From Eutypa lata (Eukaryota > Ascomycota > Sordariomycetes > Xylariales > Diatrypaceae): a stretch of DNA of 64,000 nt. Below, piece by piece: positions 22,563-35,267 of this stretch. The notes below the pieces were generated by a model that saw nothing but the letters and a program-made list of their open reading frames with translations, searched no databases and was not told where the DNA came from. The position numbers and the translations under genes were made by a program. Every line of letters starts with the position of its first letter. Position 1 is the first letter of the stretch. Where the stretch lies: the NCBI GenBank assembly GCA_022661535.1, contig JAKULF010000004.1, forward strand, positions 5,456,001 through 5,520,000. The letters run 5' to 3'.

Positions 22563-23695
22563 TTGAAATTCCGAGAATTACGGCTGTGGAAGTGGACCAG
22601 GGTTGAGATACGATGCGGAATACTTCTCAATCACTGGAGTATGTGGCACACTTGGGCGGGAGGAAGGTGTATTACAGGACGGGTTTGGCTGTTTTGGCTG
22701 TGGACAGTGTTTTCATTTACTTTTTGTTCCCAAGGTAGGAGCTGGTAGCACAAGGGCACCCAAATGTATTCTAGGACACTATTTAACCATTTAGGTAGGT
22801 ATCCTAAGATAGATGAAGACCTGAATTGACTGGCCCTTGGACCTCTTGTAATTCCATGCAACATATATTCCAAAATTCATGAGCTTAGGAGGCCCCTTAA
22901 GGATCTGGGTTCTCAAAGCCAAAGCCAAGCAATTCGTGGTATGTACGTAGTAGTGAAGGTGTATAGAGCGTTGATGCTGCGATAGCCAACATCTTGTATG
23001 ATTTATATTTATATTTATAGTTGTATTCACAGAAGTTAGTACGTTGCAACTCAAACCTCTCGCCAGAAATGTACGGCGACGAAAGATAGAAGCTACTCGA
23101 ATCTCGATCGTCTTGACGCAGTGAAAATATGGGTCCTACCGACTTGGAGGGTGAGAGCACACGTAAGGACACGATAACCCGGAAGATCTTTTCTTCTCAA
23201 TTTCGCTGCGGCTGACATGAGAGTTATTTTCAACAGGTCATATTTACCAGTGCCGGCTGCAGTGAATATCAACTTGTGGGATAGACATTCAGAGGTAAGC
23301 CTTCGTGGAACTAACCATTATCTCGTGTTATCGATTGGCTAAAAAGGGGGACCTCCATTTAGTTACTAGAACCATCCAGCCCAGCCCAGTTAATTGCTAT
23401 GATTGGTCAGGACAATGACGTAGACGGAATGCCCGCGCATATTTCAAAACTCATGCTTTGTCCTAAACCTAAAACCTACGTACTTAAATTCAATAAATGT
23501 GGTAACTTGAGCAAGAAACATATGCATATCTACCTTGATACATAATAGGCAATAGGTACATCCTCAAGACAACAATGATTTCCAGCAGCGGATTTAGTAC
23601 CAACCTGGGTCATTCCGTCGCTCGCCTGGGTCTCGATCTACAATTCATCAGACCTTGATAAGAGCGGCGTTTGCAGCTTATACATCGGTACCGCC
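22563..23695. other. Intergenic spacer
   Basis: About 1.1 kb. Short frames on both strands have no coding character. No tRNA or repeat was recognised. Confidence 0.5.
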
Positions 23696-24109
23696 ATGAC
23701 AGATCTGATGGAAGCAATATGCGATCATGGCGATCATTCAGTCGCGGACTGGCTGGAGGAAACACAGAGTGATGGTGATGATGGTTACTACGTTGAAGAG
23801 GTCAATGACGACGAGATCCTAGCCGATCTAGTGGGGGAAATAGAGGAGGCTCAGAGTGAGGAAGAGCGCAAAACCGATATCAATTCTGACGTGGAGGAGT
23901 ATGAGGTCGTCATTCCGGCCAATGAGAAGAGCGATAAGTTCTCTGGCAATCCTACGTGGAAGCGAGGAGGAAGCGAGGGCCAGGGCACCAAGCGCCGGCG
24001 ATCGTCCGCATCACAGGCCGGTAACCCCAAGAAATTAAAAAGTGAAAGTTACGACGATAGCGCGAAGAGAAGCCTAAGGGCTAGTTTGTTAAAGACAAAC
24101 CCGGACTAG
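23696..24109 (+). CDS. Hypothetical acidic protein, possibly the 5' part of a broken gene
   Basis: Open frame of 137 codons from an ATG (start MTDLMEAICDHGDHS). It codes for a very acidic stretch (residues 20-80, Asp/Glu-rich) followed by a basic cluster GTKRRRSSAS and PKKLKSE, a nuclear-protein pattern. I recognise no family. Immediately after the stop at 24107-24109 another forward frame is open from 24085 to about 24258 with plausible composition (e.g. GTKYNVSEDNACLALASECR). After one TAG it continues (SFWIVEDDDTSFILKQSG). This suggests a longer gene broken by a frameshift and a stop, or an intron I cannot place. Treat as hypothetical. Confidence 0.4.
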   Translation: MTDLMEAICDHGDHSVADWLEETQSDGDDGYYVEEVNDDEILADLVGEIEEAQSEEERKTDINSDVEEYEVVIPANEKSDKFSGNPTWKRGGSEGQGTKRRRSSASQAGNPKKLKSESYDDSAKRSLRASLLKTNPD

Positions 24110-25995
24110 TCCGTGGCGACGAAAAGGGCACGAAATACAACGTATCGGAAGACAATGCTTGCCTAGCCCTGGCGAGTGAATGCCGAAAAGCGGACGGGCG
24201 CATGGGTGCTCTGCTACAACATACAGGACTTCGTGAAGCTTATTCTCCTCTCACCTAGAGTTTCTGGATAGTCGAAGACGACGATACCTCGTTTATTCTG
24301 AAGCAATCTGGGCCAGTTCATTATCCCTCGATGCGCTTACATACGTGTGGGAAATGGAATGGAAGGCCGTCAACACGAGACTGGTGATGATGATGAAGAT
24401 ACCAGACAATATGTACTAGGTTATCAAAGGCAACACCGAGATACAAAGGGGGGGGGGAGGTGGGATAACAGGTGACGGTTCCAGTCGCACGGCACCCAAT
24501 CGCAATCTAGGTCAGGCTGAATTTCAGCTTCCACTCTCATAGTGATTCCCAGGGCGATATTGGTGGGAGGGGATCAGTGGGCCCTAGTTCCGGAGTCGAG
24601 AAAACGCAAGCTGTTCAAGAGGACGTTGAGGCTCGGAACACTATAATTTAACGCCATAGCTGCTGCATAATCGATGAGAAGGAAGTCAAAAATCTCATCT
24701 CCGCCACCATCCCAAATCCGTTCTCATGCCATCTATGAACTCATCCCCCATTGATTCTTCTCTGGGAGACTATCAACTTGATTATGTAGTCGCCTACACC
24801 GCATTTTACCACAAATTTCTCAGAGAGGGGATGCGGACCTCTTAAAGTAAAATAGGGAAATAAACTAGGCCCATTTCACGATCTCATGGAGAAGGAAATA
24901 ATAGGGGCTAGTTAGTTAGTGAACGTATGTAGTGGGGTGCTACGAGTGCTACTTAACTACCCTTGCTACCTGATCGGTGACGTTCTACAAATGGCCCGTG
25001 CTTAGCGGGGCCTAACTGGAAAATTTGAATGGGAACATCAAAATTGCTAGAGAATCTTCTCTTTCACATCAACCTGCCTGCCTGCAGGCACAACTCGATG
25101 AAGATATACTGAATGTATACAAGACGAACAAGGATTTCGTAGATGTCTCTCTATCAAAGCTAAGGAATTAGTATGTAGCAATGATAGAGTAACTTTGATA
25201 GGTTTGTTTCCTTTCCAATATTGTTGTCTGTCGACTTGAACGCAAAACGACGTATCGCAGCACCACACTCCGGCCACTCGATTTTACCTACGAGTCTTCA
25301 TCTGATGTTCTCGAACGCCGTGACACGTCTTGTGTCGTGGTCTCGAGAGGGCTTAGTGATAGGAACGTATAATCGGGTGATATCATGTCATCCGAAGACT
25401 ACAAGCTGCAAGAACAATTCAATACGGACCATCATAGTCCACGCTCATCAGGATGCATACTGAGTAACTTGTTACTCAATGTGCATTCATTCCCCACATG
25501 AGCATGGCTCCAAGCGCTCCAACATATATCTTCTCCTACTTTGAACGTTGAAATAATGCAGCACCGAGAAACTTTTGGTGTAGCCGCTGTGCCTTTATGT
25601 GTAGTAGTTAGCTTTATAGTAGATAGAGTTTAGGGGTCAAGTTTAAGTGAGGTAGGCAACCAACTACTAGAGCTCTAAAACCCGACAGATTCCAAGGCGG
25701 GCCGCTTCCAGCCTCAACGTCGCCCCGCACTTGCATTACATACATGTACGTAGTAGACATCGAAGTAAGCATTTCGTCACAGCACGCGAGTGATTGGGCG
25801 ACGTCACACATCACATGTTTGTTTGCTCCCGAATGAGATCTATGCATGCAACTGTAGATCTACGTTAGTTACGCAGTTGCGGTTGCTTTGCTCCTGCCTT
25901 GAAACACCTTGCCAAGGTTAGGTCATCGTGATACCTATTTTCATTGCGTTCATTCTTAGCAATTCTATCGTAGCGTCCCGTCCCGTCCCACCGTA
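24110..25995. other. Intergenic spacer, possible gene remnant at its left end
   Basis: About 1.9 kb. The first 270 bases may be the decayed 3' part of the 23696 gene. A G-homopolymer of about ten lies near 24450. The rest is AT-rich, with the malic enzyme promoter at the right end. No tRNA or transposon was recognised. Confidence 0.45.
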
Positions 25996-28322
25996 ATGCA
26001 TTCCTATTTATTCCTAAGACGTCCTTTTCCCTCTCACTCTCTCCTGCCATCCATTGCCCGATCTACTCTCCAAGCACCTATAATTCAGCATAAATTCCAC
26101 ACAACGCGCAAGATGCCGTCAGACGATAAGCATGGTCGTACTAGCAAGTACTCGCACCTACCATTGAGTACGAGTGGTCCCGTCGAATGTGCAGTGCAGG
26201 GAACCGTCCTACTTAACACCCCCTACTTCAATCGAGGCTCGGCTCATAGCCTCGAGGAAAGGGAGGAGTTCAACTTGACTGGCTTGCTGCCTCAGAGTGT
26301 GCAAACACTTGAGCAGCAAGCAACTCGTGCATATCAGCAATATTCAACTAGGCAGGATGACCTCGCAAAGAATACCTTCTTAACGTCGCTTAAGGAGCAG
26401 AACTTGGTCTTGTACTACAAGGTGAGATTTAAACTGAGATTATGATCGTGACTTCCAACCCGGTTTCTCCCGATCCGTTACCCCGTGGGGCCAGCACCGA
26501 AATGCAATGAATCAGTGTACCGGTGATAGTATTCATAAAACAAGCAGCTAATGAAGACCAATAGCTAGTACAAGATCATATGAAAGAGATGTTTAGTGTA
26601 GTTTATACACCGACAGAGGGTGAAGCTATTGAGAACTTCTCGCGCCTCTTTCGTCGGCCGGAGGGTTGCTTCCTGAACATCAATGATCTAGATAGAGTAT
26701 CACATGATCTTGCACAATGGGGAAAACCTGAAGATATTGACTATATCGTCGTATCAGGTAAGTTTCCCTAACCCCCAATAAGCCAGGCTGGTTTCAGGAC
26801 CGATTTATGCCTAGATTGCTGATTATAGAGTAGATGGCGAAGAAATTCTTGGAATTGGAGACCAAGGTACGGGAGGCATTCTTATCTCTGTGGCAAAGCT
26901 CGTGCTCACCACCCTCTGCGCTGGTATTCACCCCAACCGAACCTTGCCGGTCGTGTTAGACTGCGGAACCGACAATCAGAAGCTCCTCGATGATGACCTA
27001 TATCTTGGTTTACGGCAAAAGCGGGTTCGTGGAGAGAAATATGACAAGTTCGTAGACAACTTTGTCCAGGCTGCCCGCACGCTCTTCCCACGAGCATACA
27101 TCCACTTCGAAGACTTCGGGTTGTCGAATGGTAAGTAAAAGTATCGGATTATAATATATGACTCTTCACACTTATACTTACACATCATATAGCACGTCGG
27201 ATTCTCGAGACGTATCGCCCCAAGATTCCTTGCTTCAACGATGATGTACAGGGGACGGGATGCGTGACCCTCGCTGCGATCATGGCTGCGCTGCACGTGA
27301 GCAAGCAGAAGCTGAGCGACGTAAGAATGGTTATCTTTGGTGCCGGTACCGCCGGCGTGGGCATTGCGGACCAAGTCCGCGATGCCATTTCCGAGGAGAA
27401 GGGTGTCAGCAAGGAAGATGCAGCAAAGCAGATCTGGTTAGTATCCGTTCCATCAGAACATGCTACACTTTTTTTTATCAGAGAGCCACCAGCTAACATT
27501 CTATCTAGGCTGATCGACAGGCCCGGTCTCCTGACCACGAACAGCGAAGTATCCAAAGCACAAAAGCTCTACGCGAAGGAAGAAGGGGAATGGAACGGCA
27601 AGGAACGCTCGCTCCTCGAAGTCGTCAAACAAGTAAAGCCCAACGTCCTAATCGGCACGTCCACCGTCCCCGGCGCCTTCACAGAAGAGATCGTCAAAGC
27701 AATGGCCTCGCACGCCAAGCGCCCCATCATTCTCCCCCTCTCCAACCCAACACGGCTCCACGAGGCCGTCCCCGCCGACATCCTCAAGTGGACCGAAGGC
27801 AAAGCGCTCGTGGCGACCGGCTCGCCCTTCGACCCGGTCAAGGGGCCCTGGGGTCCCGACGGCTCCGAAGTCGAGATTGAAGTCGCCGAATGCAACAACT
27901 CCGTCGTGTTCCCCGGCATCGGCCTAGGCGCTGTTCTGGCGCGCTCCCGCCTCGTCACCGACCGCATGCTGGTCGCGGCCGTGCGTGGGCTCTCGGGCCT
28001 CAGCCCCGCTCTAGCGGATGATACGGCGCCCCTTCTACCCGGTGTCGAGCAAGTGCGCGATGTCAGCGTGCGCGTCGCGCGCGAGGTCATCCGCGCCGCG
28101 GTCGAGGAGGGCGTCGCGACCGAGGACGCAATCCCGAGCGGAGACAGCGCCGACGGGGAGCTGGACGGCTGGATTCGCGAGCAGATGTGGGATCCGGTCT
28201 ATAGGCCGCTCCGCCGCGTCGAACCCGAGGGCGCGAGCCGCGCTGCGAAGGCTGAGCTTAAGGTTGTGGGGAGTCTGGAGAAGGTCAAGGATAAGGAGGC
28301 TCGGAAGGAGGAGGTCCCGTGA
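25996..28322 (+). CDS. NAD-type malic enzyme, mitochondrial, 5 exons
   Basis: Oxidative decarboxylation of malate to pyruvate. Exons: 25996-26421, 26565-26757, 26834-27130, 27193-27436, 27509-28322; 657 aa. The N-terminus (start MHSYLFLRRPFPSHS) is rich in Arg/Ser/Leu with no acid for over 40 residues, a good mitochondrial presequence. Family motifs in order: SVVYTPTEGEAI, GIGDQGTGGI, EDFGLSNARRIL, FNDDVQGTG, the dinucleotide loop GAGTAGVGIA, PLSNPT, and ECNNSVVFPGIGLGA. The last exon has strong GC preference at third positions, unlike the first. Intron 4 (72 nt, GTTAGT donor) is a multiple of three and has no stop, so its retention would insert 24 residues. NAD rather than NADP preference is inferred from the mitochondrial presequence and fungal homologues. 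Confidence 0.95.
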
Positions 28323-29157
28323 TTGGATGGAGTGTCTGGTTTGGTGGGCGGCTGGTTAGATAGATAGATAGCTCTAGATCCTCGAGATGGTGTCTCGTAT
28401 GCCCTCTGATAGATAGCGTATACATCATACAAAATTCTGGAGATTTATAGCGGTTTTGACTGCTTTTCGGAGATGGAGTTTATAACTTATGCACAGGTTC
28501 CATCTACGCTATTCGTACTCCCTTGAGCCCCTCCTACTAATTCTTGTATGATTTGTCGGCTAAACACTCCCATGCATCACCCACCATACATGCATCCGGC
28601 ACCCGGGTAGTATTTGTGACTGTAGCGGATGAATGGTTCGTTGACAGCGTTTAGAGAGAGTGTTTAATGTTCCAAACCCATACAGGTTTACTGTACTTAT
28701 GCTGAACTCTGTAGTTAAGGTGGAATGGTTCTTCAGTCTTCCGGACCTTAACGGCGGCGCTTACCGTGGTCAAACTATGTAGGATACCGATTTACCACAG
28801 GTAGCGAGACTCCTCTGTATATACTACCTAGGTACCCGCAGCCATGTGAGGGTTTAACACTGACAAGTCTCAGAAAGAAGCTTTGGGAGTTATAGGTGAA
28901 GAGTCACTGATAGATAGTTTCCAAATACGGTATGTTTATTGCTGCTAGAACAACGTGGAGATAACAAAAAGAGGCCTTGCTGAGCCTCCATCAAATAAGA
29001 CCAATGAATGCCTCTCATAAGGAACAGAGATAGACATGTGCATGCACCGACTGCCCTTCATTCCCCTCATACCCCTCATAACAGGCACCCACCCGCTTAC
29101 ACGGGAAGGTGCGACTAAGCTAGGTCCCGAAATAGGTATCGGAGATGACCCGCAAAC
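28323..29157. other. Intergenic spacer between convergent genes
   Basis: About 0.8 kb between the 3' ends of the malic enzyme and MTC1 genes, so it should hold two polyadenylation regions. A short TAGA run lies near 28356. No gene is supported. Confidence 0.5.
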
Positions 29158-31034
29158 TCAGATAAGCCCGGCCCGAGCAGCCTCACCAGCACCGTCCTGC
29201 ACAATAGACTCGACCTTCTGCTTACCCTTGCCGAGACCACCCTCTCCGACGCCCATACGGCGCGCGACGTAGCGCTGGGCCAGGACGCCGATACTGAGGG
29301 TGAGAGTCTCCTCGACCCACTCGGCGACCCATTCGCGGGGGTCGACGCCGCCACCCTCTACGATCGCGCGGATCTCGTCGGGGATGCTGAGACCGTCACC
29401 TTCAACGCCAATAGCAGCACCACCGCCGCCACGAGCACCTCCGGTCTGGCGTTGAGGGGGAGGACGCTCATTACCTTCCTCATCATCGTCGTCTTCTTCT
29501 TCTTCTTCTGAAGATTCTTCTTCCTCTGAATCACCGCTACCGCTAGCTTTAGGCGTAGGACCACTACTAGTTGTGGCGGTAGTCGTTGTCGCTGAAGGAG
29601 TGTCCAACCACCGGATCCACCGCGCGGGGAGGGCCTGACTGACGGTACTATAGACAATCTCGTGCACGGGGTCAAGCACATAAACAGCAAAGCAGACATG
29701 CGCATCGGCGGCCGAGGACTCGTCGTCGTCAGCGACCCCGCTCGACTCCTTCTCGGCCTTCTCAGCCGTGCTACCGGCGAACAACGCCGGCGTGGCATCG
29801 ACGGTGATGGCCTGCACAGCCAGGAAGATGTCGCTAGTGCGGACGGGATTCTCGTCGCTGACGGGCTCGAGCGCGCGGCGCTGCGCCTCGGCGATGCCGC
29901 CCCGGCCCGCGAAGTAGTCGTGGGCGTAGCTCTCGGCGCCGACGCGGCACAGCTTGGTGCCCTCGGGGAGGCCCCTCACGGCGCCGAGGTTGCGGGGCGC
30001 GTCGACCTGGCGCCACCAGGGGCCGTCGCGCCAGCCCGCCACCGACGACGGCGACGAGTGCTTAGTATAGGTGACGTCCGAGGCGCGGCGCGCCGTGCTC
30101 TCCTGGCCCCGCTGGATCACGAGCAGGTCGCCGCCCTCCACCTGCGACATCACCCGGCTAAACACCTCGTAGATGAGCGGGTCGAGCGACGGGTACCCCA
30201 CGATGTCGTGCGTGATGTGGATCAGGAGCCGCTCGTGCGACGAGATCGGCGGCGCGAGCGTGTGCATTATGTCGGCGATGGTGGGGAGCGCCCGGTGGCG
30301 CAGGTCGTCGCCTGAGGGTCGTGGGTGTTAGCTTGGATCTTCTGCATGTATAGATAGACTACACCAGGACGATTGAAAGGCATCAGCGTAGATTATCTAC
30401 GACCCGTATATGGATTCAGAGCGGTGTGGACAGTACAGAACATACCGAGCCCTTTCAAAGCGCCCACGTTTCCTCTAACTTGCTCAGCCCACTTCTTCGC
30501 TTCCTCGTTCTTCTGGATCTCCTTATAAGCTGCCTCTGCCTGCTTCATAGCCGCATTGGCGGTGGCAGACGCAGTCGCGAAGATGCCACCCCACCAACCG
30601 CCACCGGCGCCGCCAGAAGCAGCGGGCGCTGCCTGTTCGACTGGGCCCTTCTTCTCGGCATCTTGCAGTTCGGAGCTGGTGGCGCTCGGGGTGAAGCTTG
30701 CGTGGAACGACCGAGTGCTCTCGACCGACTTGCGGGGTAGGTTGGTTGACTTGTCTTCTGACTGTCTCGGGGCACCTGGCGGAGGGGTTGCCGTACTGGT
30801 TCGTTTAGATGATACGGCGTCCCTGACGCGAGGCGTATGAGGACGTGATGGGACTTCCTCCAGCTCGTTCTCTAGTTCGGCGAGAGGGTCCTTCTCGTGC
30901 TTGTCCCCGCCTCTGGATTTAGGAGCAGTAGACTTAGCTTTGGTGGGCTTCTTAACTGCACTGTCGTCGCCAATGCCCTCGAAGAGATCGTCGACCTCGT
31001 TGGCAGCTGGCTTCTTTGTTCGTTTGGCCGACAT
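29158..31034 (-). CDS. MTC1: Maintenance of telomere capping protein 1 (DUF5427), 2 exons
   Basis: Spliced 580-aa protein, exons 30446-31034 and 29158-30311 on the minus strand, with a 134-nt GTATGT...CAG intron. The start at 31034 gives MSAKRTKKPAANEVDDLFEG, the usual MTC1 opening; the longer in-frame start at 31124 is leader. Recognisable parts: the N-terminal DDLFEGIGDDSAVKK, a disordered basic/Ser region, the segment GGGWWGGIFATASATANAAM with the following alpha-helical stretch (about residues 150-197), then GDDLRHRALPTIADIM and the long conserved globular domain. A Glu/Asp-only run interrupts the C-terminal half. The C-terminal WVEETLTLSIGVLAQRYVARRMG is characteristic. The yeast protein is linked genetically to telomere capping and to COPI vesicles; the biochemical role is unclear. 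Long plus-strand frames over 29662-30315 are antisense shadows. Confidence 0.9.
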
Positions 31035-32398
31035 CTCCGAATCAAGGTATAAGTGTCTTCTTAGTTGCTCTCCAGGAACAATGGATGATAGATAGAGCTT
31101 GTAACTATTGAATAAAATGGACACTTGTATATACCTGTGTACGTAGGTATATATATATGTAGGTCTTATGTAGCTTTACGAGCAACTCTTATTCCTTCCT
31201 ATCGCTACCCGTTGTTGGTTACAGTAAAGAATTAAAAGAATGGTGTGATGTCACTAATTATATGTAGGCAAAAACAACGGTCATGAGGTTGAAGAGGTCC
31301 AAGTCGGCAGACCGAAGTTGGCTAGAAAGCTTGTCGTCACTGGACGGGGTCAACGGGGGAATGTGCGCATTCATCCACAGGGGCATTGTAGCGGCTAAAC
31401 CTATTTTGAACTACTGCATACTTGTCTAGAAAAATCGTGTTGTCCAATTGGTTGGACTTCTTTACCAAAAAGGAGCTAGCGGCTACAACGTATAAGTGGG
31501 TTTCCGTGGCTAAAATTATGCTAGTATGTGGCTGGTAAACTCTGAACCTCCAGAAAATAGCAAAGAAATGTCAATAATTGCAGAATAATAAGTGCATGTG
31601 TTGGCTGTTATGAGACAAACTACATACAACAGGGAATCGGTCAAGGACGGAGTCATTTCTGAGTCTTATTGATTCTGTACTCTTTCCATAACCAATTCTT
31701 ACAAGCTTCTTCGTCTTAGATTTAATCACCTACAGATTCATATATCTTCATCTCTTACGTATCCCCTGAAAGGCTGAAAAGTACCCAAATAGCAAGGCCG
31801 GGGTGCTCCTTTTACTACCAAGTATCCATCCAATTCGCCTTACAACATACCCGTCTTTTGTATCTGCAAAGTACCAGGGAAAAGACTCGATAGCCCGAAG
31901 GAGTCTTTCATTTACCTACATACGTAGAATAAAACTTTTTCCAGATCAAGGTAAGGTATTCATTCAGTTCTCGCCTATTGTTTCTTATTAGTTAGTATGG
32001 GCAATACTGGTTTTATCCCGTCTGGTTCCGGCGAAAGGCCATCATCATCCACTAATTTTCACCCTGCAGCATCAGATTTCTTACTACGCTCTCACTCACT
32101 TACTTTGGCCACCTATTAACGAAATAGCAGATTCTTCACATTCCAAAGCAAAAACCCTTCTCCAATACAATCTCTCGGCGATTCGTATATTTTGACTCCA
32201 TTTCTATTCGCATTCATCTGCATCGTCGTGGTTTTTCTTTCCACCGTCGCGATTTTAAACTATTCCCCTTCATTGTATTAACACACTTTCCCCACTTACA
32301 TAATCTCCGACCCAAAACTTCTCTTTGATCGTCTATTAGTAGATCACCTCATATAATAATACACCACTTACACACATTCAACTCATCCCCATCTCATC
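31035..32398. promoter_or_regulatory. Divergent promoter region between MTC1 and the AT-hook gene
   Basis: About 1.36 kb between two divergent start codons. The 300 bases before 32399 are strongly C/T-rich, typical of a long fungal leader. A TATATATA run lies near 31150. No other gene is supported; individual factor sites cannot be assigned. Confidence 0.5.
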
Positions 32399-35267
32399 AT
32401 GGATTCACCTGCTTCTTCTCGGGGTAGAAATCGTTCAGCCGCTAGGAAAAGACATTCGCTCCCGGCCAGATCATCTTCTCAGCACATGTCAGAACCTACT
32501 ACTGATCAGCCCCCATCCAATACCCCAGCCCCAGCTACTGAAATGTATTCATCTTCATTCTCTTTCGAGACTCCAAGCCCGTCTCATCCAAGAGATGGTC
32601 GGAAGCGTGCACACCGTCAGATAGACGGCGCTGATCCTTCACCTGAAGACGCTGAGAGTAAAGGCGGAAGATCTCTGCGCAAAAGGACTCGGGTTGATTA
32701 CAGTTTCGACCAGACAGATTACGAAGAGGCCATTGGTCTCAAATCGACCCCAACCACTAGCCGCTCTTCCAAGAAGCGGAAGAGCGATGTGGCATTTCAC
32801 GATGATGATCTTGATAAAGAGGCTGAAGCTCGTGTCAAGAGACGCGCCTCTGAACAGCCGCAGTCCGCACCTCGTCGTCGTGGCCCAGCAAAACGCTCCA
32901 CTATTGGTGTTCTGCCGGCGTATGTATCAGACCCGCAGATTGATGACGTCGAGGTTCAAGATACGATTGAGGTTGGAGGACATCACAGCTCACATTCCGA
33001 TGACTCGCCTCAGAGACGTACGAGCACTAGCTCATCCCGCGCGGACTCATCCTCGTCACAACAGAATGCAACTGAGGACACTGTGGTCGTCCAAGAGACA
33101 CCTGGAGAAGTCTTTCACGTTGCTGAGACGCCGGCCGTTAATCTACCCGAGCGCAAAGCACCCATCACGGAGACGCTCGCACCAGAAGTGAAGATACCAG
33201 AAGGTGGTCAGTCGACCATTGTGTCTCACCAAGGGGATATCGACGTTCTAGAACACCTAACACCCTATATTGATGGCGCTGTATCTCTTTATCCTACCAT
33301 TCAACTAGATGCAGAGCCGGATCCCGAGCAAGATGTGACTCAAGACGATGTCGCGCAACAAGAAGACGCGATAGAAGATGCCATTGATGCCGCCGCCGTT
33401 GCTGAAGACGAGACACCAGCAGGCTCCCCGAGAGCAATTGAGACTCGAGCCAATTCACCAGCTCCGGAAAGCGATGTTAATGATATTGCACCTGTGCCGA
33501 AGCAATTCCGGTACAAGCAGCTTAGGTCTGCTTCTGAGTTCACCGACTTGTTCACGGATTTCCAGTCATTGCCACCTGACGAACTACGTAGGCGATTAGA
33601 GGTTGTCAATGACTCTCTTTTCACCTGGCAAGAGGAATACAACACTTTGAAGAAGCTCACAGACGACGAGGATAACGCACACCGCTACCGTCAGGAGGAG
33701 GCCTCATATTTGCATCGCCAAAAAATGGCTGTCAGCAAAGACCCAGATGCTATTCTCATCCAGAAGGATTTCGTCGTCCGAGGTGTCCGAGCTGAGAAGC
33801 CAGATCCATATATAGCTTATGCGAAACAACAGGATAGAATCATGGCTAACGCCTACTTATTCGAGTACGATGATAGAGAGTCGAAGATTGGGCAACAAGA
33901 CCCAATCGCGCAGAGGGCTGGTGCCGGCAAGGGTCGATTACGGGATCGGCCCAAGCCCACTGCGAAGGCTGTCGAGGCGGATGACGCGAATGTTGTAACC
34001 GGAAAGCGGACCAGAAAGGCCCCAGTGCTTTTCGACGGAGGCGATGCCACTAGTAGAGGCTCGACCCCGGTCCCGGCGCCTGCTCGCGGTCGTCGCCGCG
34101 GTGGGCAGGCAGCTAAGGAGAACGATGATGCTCAGCCCGCTCCCCCGACTTCCCAGCCTACGCCCACTCCCCAGAGCTCGCAGAACCAGTCTGTTGAGCA
34201 GGAAACGCCGAAGAAAAAGGGGAAGGGAGGCAGGCCCCGTAAGAACCCAGTCCCAGCTACGATCCCCGAAGATCCACCCACGCCCACGTCAAAGCCAGCA
34301 CCCGAGCCGCAACTACAGACAGACGCCGCTGTTACGGGAGAGAAACGGAGCCGGAAGCGCAGACGCAAGGCTCAAGACGAAGAGGAAGAACCGGCCGCGA
34401 ACGGAACAACCCAAGAGACCACGCCCAAATCGGCGTCACGCAGAAGAAACTCTCGTATGAATGAAATCCCAACGGGATCTTTCTACACTTCTTCCATGAA
34501 TTCTACAACAGGGCCTGAAGACTACCGGCCACAGACCGCCTCGTCCACCGCAACCGTAGATACAGTGACTTCGAACTACCAGCTGCGAGAGAAGCGGCGC
34601 ACGAATTTCTCCTCGTTCAATGACGATGATCAGCCTGCCGAGGAGGAGAAAACGCCCAGGCCCAAACGTGTCAGACGGGCTCCGAAGAAGATCCAGAGCG
34701 AGGACTTCGCTCCCTTCCACGAATCCATGCCCACCCTAGCTCCCGCTCCGATTCCCACCTCCACCACTTCTACCACTGCTCCAGCCGTCCAACTACCGGC
34801 TCCTCCTGCGCCTACGGTGCCAAAGCCACCCACGCGGATCAAGATCAAGACTTACCACCCAGCCGCGCCCATCTCGGCCCCCGCCTCGGCCCCCTCCTCC
34901 GAACAGGCTTCACTGGCGCCCTCTTCAGATGTCACCCCGCCCCTTTCGGCTAATGGCGTCAGCGCTGACGGCGAAAACGGCGACAATGGCAATAGTCCTA
35001 ACAGTGAAGGTCCTAAGGACTATAGCACCATGACTAAATCCGAGAAAATGTCTTACTCGATGAAAGGTAAATCCCCAATCCCACCTATATTCTACAAATA
35101 CTGCTTTAGGTTTACGATGGCTAACTTTCCACCTAGCGAGATGGGCTTCCGGCTCCATGAGCCCGGCAGTCGTGAAGCGACGTGCGACTCTGGCAGCCAA
35201 GAAGCAGGCGGCCACGAGACCGTTGGCGCCGGGCCAGGCGCCCGATGCGTCGGCCACGGGCCAGTAA
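32399..35267 (+). CDS. AT-hook nuclear protein, probable chromatin factor, 2 exons
   Basis: Spliced 932-aa protein, exons 32399-35066 and 35137-35267. The 70-nt intron (GTAAAT donor, CACCTAG acceptor) removes a short in-frame 3' extension that the unspliced frame would read to 35518. An alternative acceptor at 35109 is in the same frame and would add nine residues. The protein is largely disordered, with several basic clusters (SLRKRTRVDYS, KKRKSD). It has one clear AT-hook (KGGRPRKNP, about residue 610). A single helical, likely coiled-coil block lies around residues 365-500 (e.g. DELRRRLEVVNDSLFTW). The spliced C-terminus has MKARWASGSM and VKRRATLAAKK, a basic motif I take to be conserved. 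I cannot name the family with confidence; nuclear DNA or chromatin association is inferred. Confidence 0.8.

Noticed and set aside
29662..30315. 217-codon plus-strand frame opposite MTC1
   Set aside because: Antisense shadow of a GC-rich exon with recognisable MTC1 sequence.
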